Positions 31,059-32,479 of a DNA stretch of 32,479 bases are shown piece by piece; the stretch's first letter is position 1, and each line of letters begins with the position of its first letter. Where the stretch lies: contig NZ_CDSE01000043.1 of assembly GCF_001373415.1 (NCBI RefSeq), positions 1-32,479 on the forward strand, given 5' to 3'. The notes under the pieces are model-generated. The model had not been told where the DNA came from and did not search any database. It worked only from the letters and a program-made list of their open reading frames with translations. The position numbers and the translations under genes are program-made. This DNA is from Paenibacillus dakarensis. GTDB taxonomy: Bacteria > Bacillota > Bacilli > Paenibacillales > Paenibacillaceae.

Positions 31059-32093
31059 ATGGTACGAAATCGGAAATGGATAGCTTTGGTTATCATGTGT
31101 GCAGTAATGCTCATGGCTGCAGGATGCGGAAATGGAAGCTCAAAGAAGACTGGCAGCAATGCAGCAGATTCAGCAAATGCTCCGAAGGAGCTGCGTGAAG
31201 TTCAGCTTATGCTGGATTGGTCCGCCAATACGAATCACACCGGATTATTTGCAGCCAGGGATCTCGGTTACTATGAAGAAGAAGGGTTAAACGTCAAGAT
31301 CGTACAGCCGGGTGCCGGCGGCAGCGATGCTCTGGTTGCTGCAGGTAAGGCTGACTTCGGTGTCAGCTACCAGGAGGGTGTGACGCTTGCACGGACTCAA
31401 GGCGTGCCGCTCGTATCCATCGCGGCTGTCATTCAGCACAACACTTCCGGATTTGCAGCTCCAGTTGACCGAAATATCAAGAAAGCTGCTGATTTTGAAG
31501 GTAAAGCTTACGGCGGCTGGGGGTCTCCTGTTGAGGAAGCGATCATGAAATCCATTATGGAGCAGGATAATGCGGATGTTAGCAAGGTAAAAATAATTAA
31601 TATGGGCGATGCCGACTATTTCACCGCCGTGAAGCGTGACATCGACTTCGCATGGATCTTCTATGCCTGGACCGGCATTGAGGCAAAGCTGCGCGGAGAC
31701 GACCTGGATATGATTTACGTGAAGGATTATTCCGAGGCACTGGATTATTACACCCCTGTACTCGTGACGAACGAGAAGCTGATTAAGGAGGATCCGGAGC
31801 TGGTCAAAGCGTTCATGCGCGCTACAGCTAAAGGATACGACTATGCGATCAAACAGCCTGAAGAAGCTGCAGCACTTCTGTCGAAGGCCGTACCGGAGCT
31901 TGACAAGGAGCTGGTGCTTGAGAGTCAGAAATGGCTGAGTCCGCGTTATCAGGATGATGCTCCCCGCTGGGGAGAACAGAAGGAAAGCGTGTGGAAAGGC
32001 TATGCTGACTGGATGTTTGAACGCAACCTGCTCGACCAGGAGCTTGATGCCGGGAGCGCGTTTACGAATGAATTTTTACCGGATGAACTGTAA
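31059..32093 (+). CDS. thiY: Thiamine-precursor-binding lipoprotein (ThiY/NMT1 type)
   Basis: 344-residue receptor of an ABC importer for a thiamine pyrimidine precursor. The lipoprotein signal ends MAAGC with the lipidated Cys at residue 23. The mature protein starts with the ThiY-type run LMLDWSANTNHTGLFAARDLGYY, then GADFGVSYQE-like and GWGSPVEEAIM blocks of the NMT1/THI5-like fold. ATG 31059 is 6 nt after AAAAGGAG; ATG 31029 upstream is a poorer choice. The riboswitch upstream shuts the gene off when TPP is plentiful, which supports the substrate. Formylaminopyrimidine and HMP cannot be told apart from sequence. Confidence 0.91.
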   Translation: MVRNRKWIALVIMCAVMLMAAGCGNGSSKKTGSNAADSANAPKELREVQLMLDWSANTNHTGLFAARDLGYYEEEGLNVKIVQPGAGGSDALVAAGKADFGVSYQEGVTLARTQGVPLVSIAAVIQHNTSGFAAPVDRNIKKAADFEGKAYGGWGSPVEEAIMKSIMEQDNADVSKVKIINMGDADYFTAVKRDIDFAWIFYAWTGIEAKLRGDDLDMIYVKDYSEALDYYTPVLVTNEKLIKEDPELVKAFMRATAKGYDYAIKQPEEAAALLSKAVPELDKELVLESQKWLSPRYQDDAPRWGEQKESVWKGYADWMFERNLLDQELDAGSAFTNEFLPDEL

Positions 32094-32141
32094 TTAATCA
32101 ACTTCCATCAGAACCTCAGTTAAGAAAGGATGAACTAAATC

Positions 32142-32435
32142 ATGGCTAGTACACTGCTCAGCATTCAAGTCATCCCCAAAACACCGGACGGACGGGACAC
32201 GATCCCTTATGTAGACGAAGCTATCCGGGTTATTCAGAAGTCGGGAGTCAAGTATCAGGTGAATGCACTGGAAACTACCCTCGAAGGGGAGCTTCCCGAG
32301 CTGCTCAAGATTGTAAATGATATGCATGATGCGCTCTTTCAGGCAGGTTGTCCGGGGGTTATCTCCCAGGTAAAAATAGCGCAGTATCCAGGCGGCATCA
32401 GCATGGATCAGTTGACCGAGAAATATCGTCCATGA
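32142..32435 (+). CDS. Thiamine-binding protein, MTH1187/DUF77 family
   Basis: 97-residue protein of the DUF77/YqgV-MTH1187 family, a ferredoxin-like fold whose relatives bind thiamine or its hydroxymethylpyrimidine part. Family blocks are LLSIQVIPKT, VDEAIRVIQKSGVKYQVNALETTLEGEL and KIVNDMHDALFQAG. ATG 32142 follows AAAGGAT. The stop codon overlaps the next start (ATGA). Placed between ThiY and the permease, it may be a cytosolic substrate-sequestering or regulatory partner of the importer, like YkoF in B. subtilis. Confidence 0.9.
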   Translation: MASTLLSIQVIPKTPDGRDTIPYVDEAIRVIQKSGVKYQVNALETTLEGELPELLKIVNDMHDALFQAGCPGVISQVKIAQYPGGISMDQLTEKYRP

Positions 32436-32479
32436 GAACCTTGTTAAATCGTCTTTGGCCGCCCGTTGTGGCGGTCGTT
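32432..32479 (+). CDS. ABC transporter permease start (ThiX type, cut by window end)
   Basis: ATG 32432 overlaps the DUF77 stop by 4 nt. The 16 residues MRTLLNRLWPPVVAVV look like the basic start and first membrane helix of an ABC permease. The ThiX identification is by context only. Confidence 0.65.
   Translation, partial: MRTLLNRLWPPVVAVV

Overview
The window looks like a chromosomal segment from a Paenibacillus-type Firmicute. Evidence is the strong AAGGAGG ribosome sites, GTG/TTG starts, sigma-A promoters, many intrinsic terminators, spore-type SleB/CwlJ hydrolase, copper-amine-oxidase-N proteins, DUF4179 anti-sigma and CcdC proteins, and a CstR/yrk sulfur cluster. I see no rRNA, tRNA or CRISPR, and no intact mobile element. 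One possible IS3-type end remnant and one hairpin-forming repeat-like element lie in the gene-poor stretch 10.8-11.5 kb.

Layout. (1) 1-2580, minus: sulfate ABC importer sbp-cysT-cysW, the last cut by the window edge. It is preceded by a consensus promoter and an unusual ~215-nt folded leader holding an internal terminator. (2) 2.8-7.3 kb: SleB-like cell wall hydrolase, a 7-bladed lactonase, a secreted copper-amine-oxidase-N protein, an iron-sulfur-type (SufR-like) regulator and a zinc-ribbon protein. (3) 7.4-9.7 kb, minus: ECF sigma factor translationally coupled to a membrane DUF4179 anti-sigma protein. (4) 9.8-12.5 kb: a small membrane protein, ccdC, the gene-poor stretch and a YfmJ-type oxidoreductase. 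(5) 12.65-19.2 kb: a reactive-sulfur detoxification regulon. The persulfide sensor CstR, TusA, DsrE, two rhodaneses, a TusA-rhodanese fusion, a rhodanese/persulfide-dioxygenase-like fusion and a TauE exporter lie on minus. A CoA-disulfide/persulfide reductase-rhodanese is divergent on plus. Five near-identical ATACC...GGGTAT palindromes mark the promoters. (6) 19.4-21.2 kb: GH13 neopullulanase-type enzyme. (7) 21.3-25.9 kb, minus: two-component system followed by a lantibiotic-immunity-type ABC exporter. (8) 26-30.5 kb: an endonuclease/exonuclease/phosphatase hydrolase, a secreted NPCBM-like protein, and EAL and GGDEF cyclic-di-GMP proteins. (9) 30.7-32.5 kb: a TPP riboswitch controlling a thiamine-precursor importer (ThiY-type lipoprotein, DUF77 thiamine-binding protein, start of the permease).

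The sulfur theme occurs twice: sulfate uptake at the left edge and a large CstR regulon in the middle. The regulon carries five rhodanese domains, two TusA domains and one DsrE domain. I infer that persulfide passes by relay between these carriers, the dioxygenase-like enzyme makes sulfite, and TauE exports it. The reductase returns CoA/low-molecular-weight persulfides to thiols. No sulfide:quinone reductase is visible in the window. The least explained items are the sbp leader, the 11.2-kb hairpin element and the operator-in-promoter architecture of the CstR regulon.
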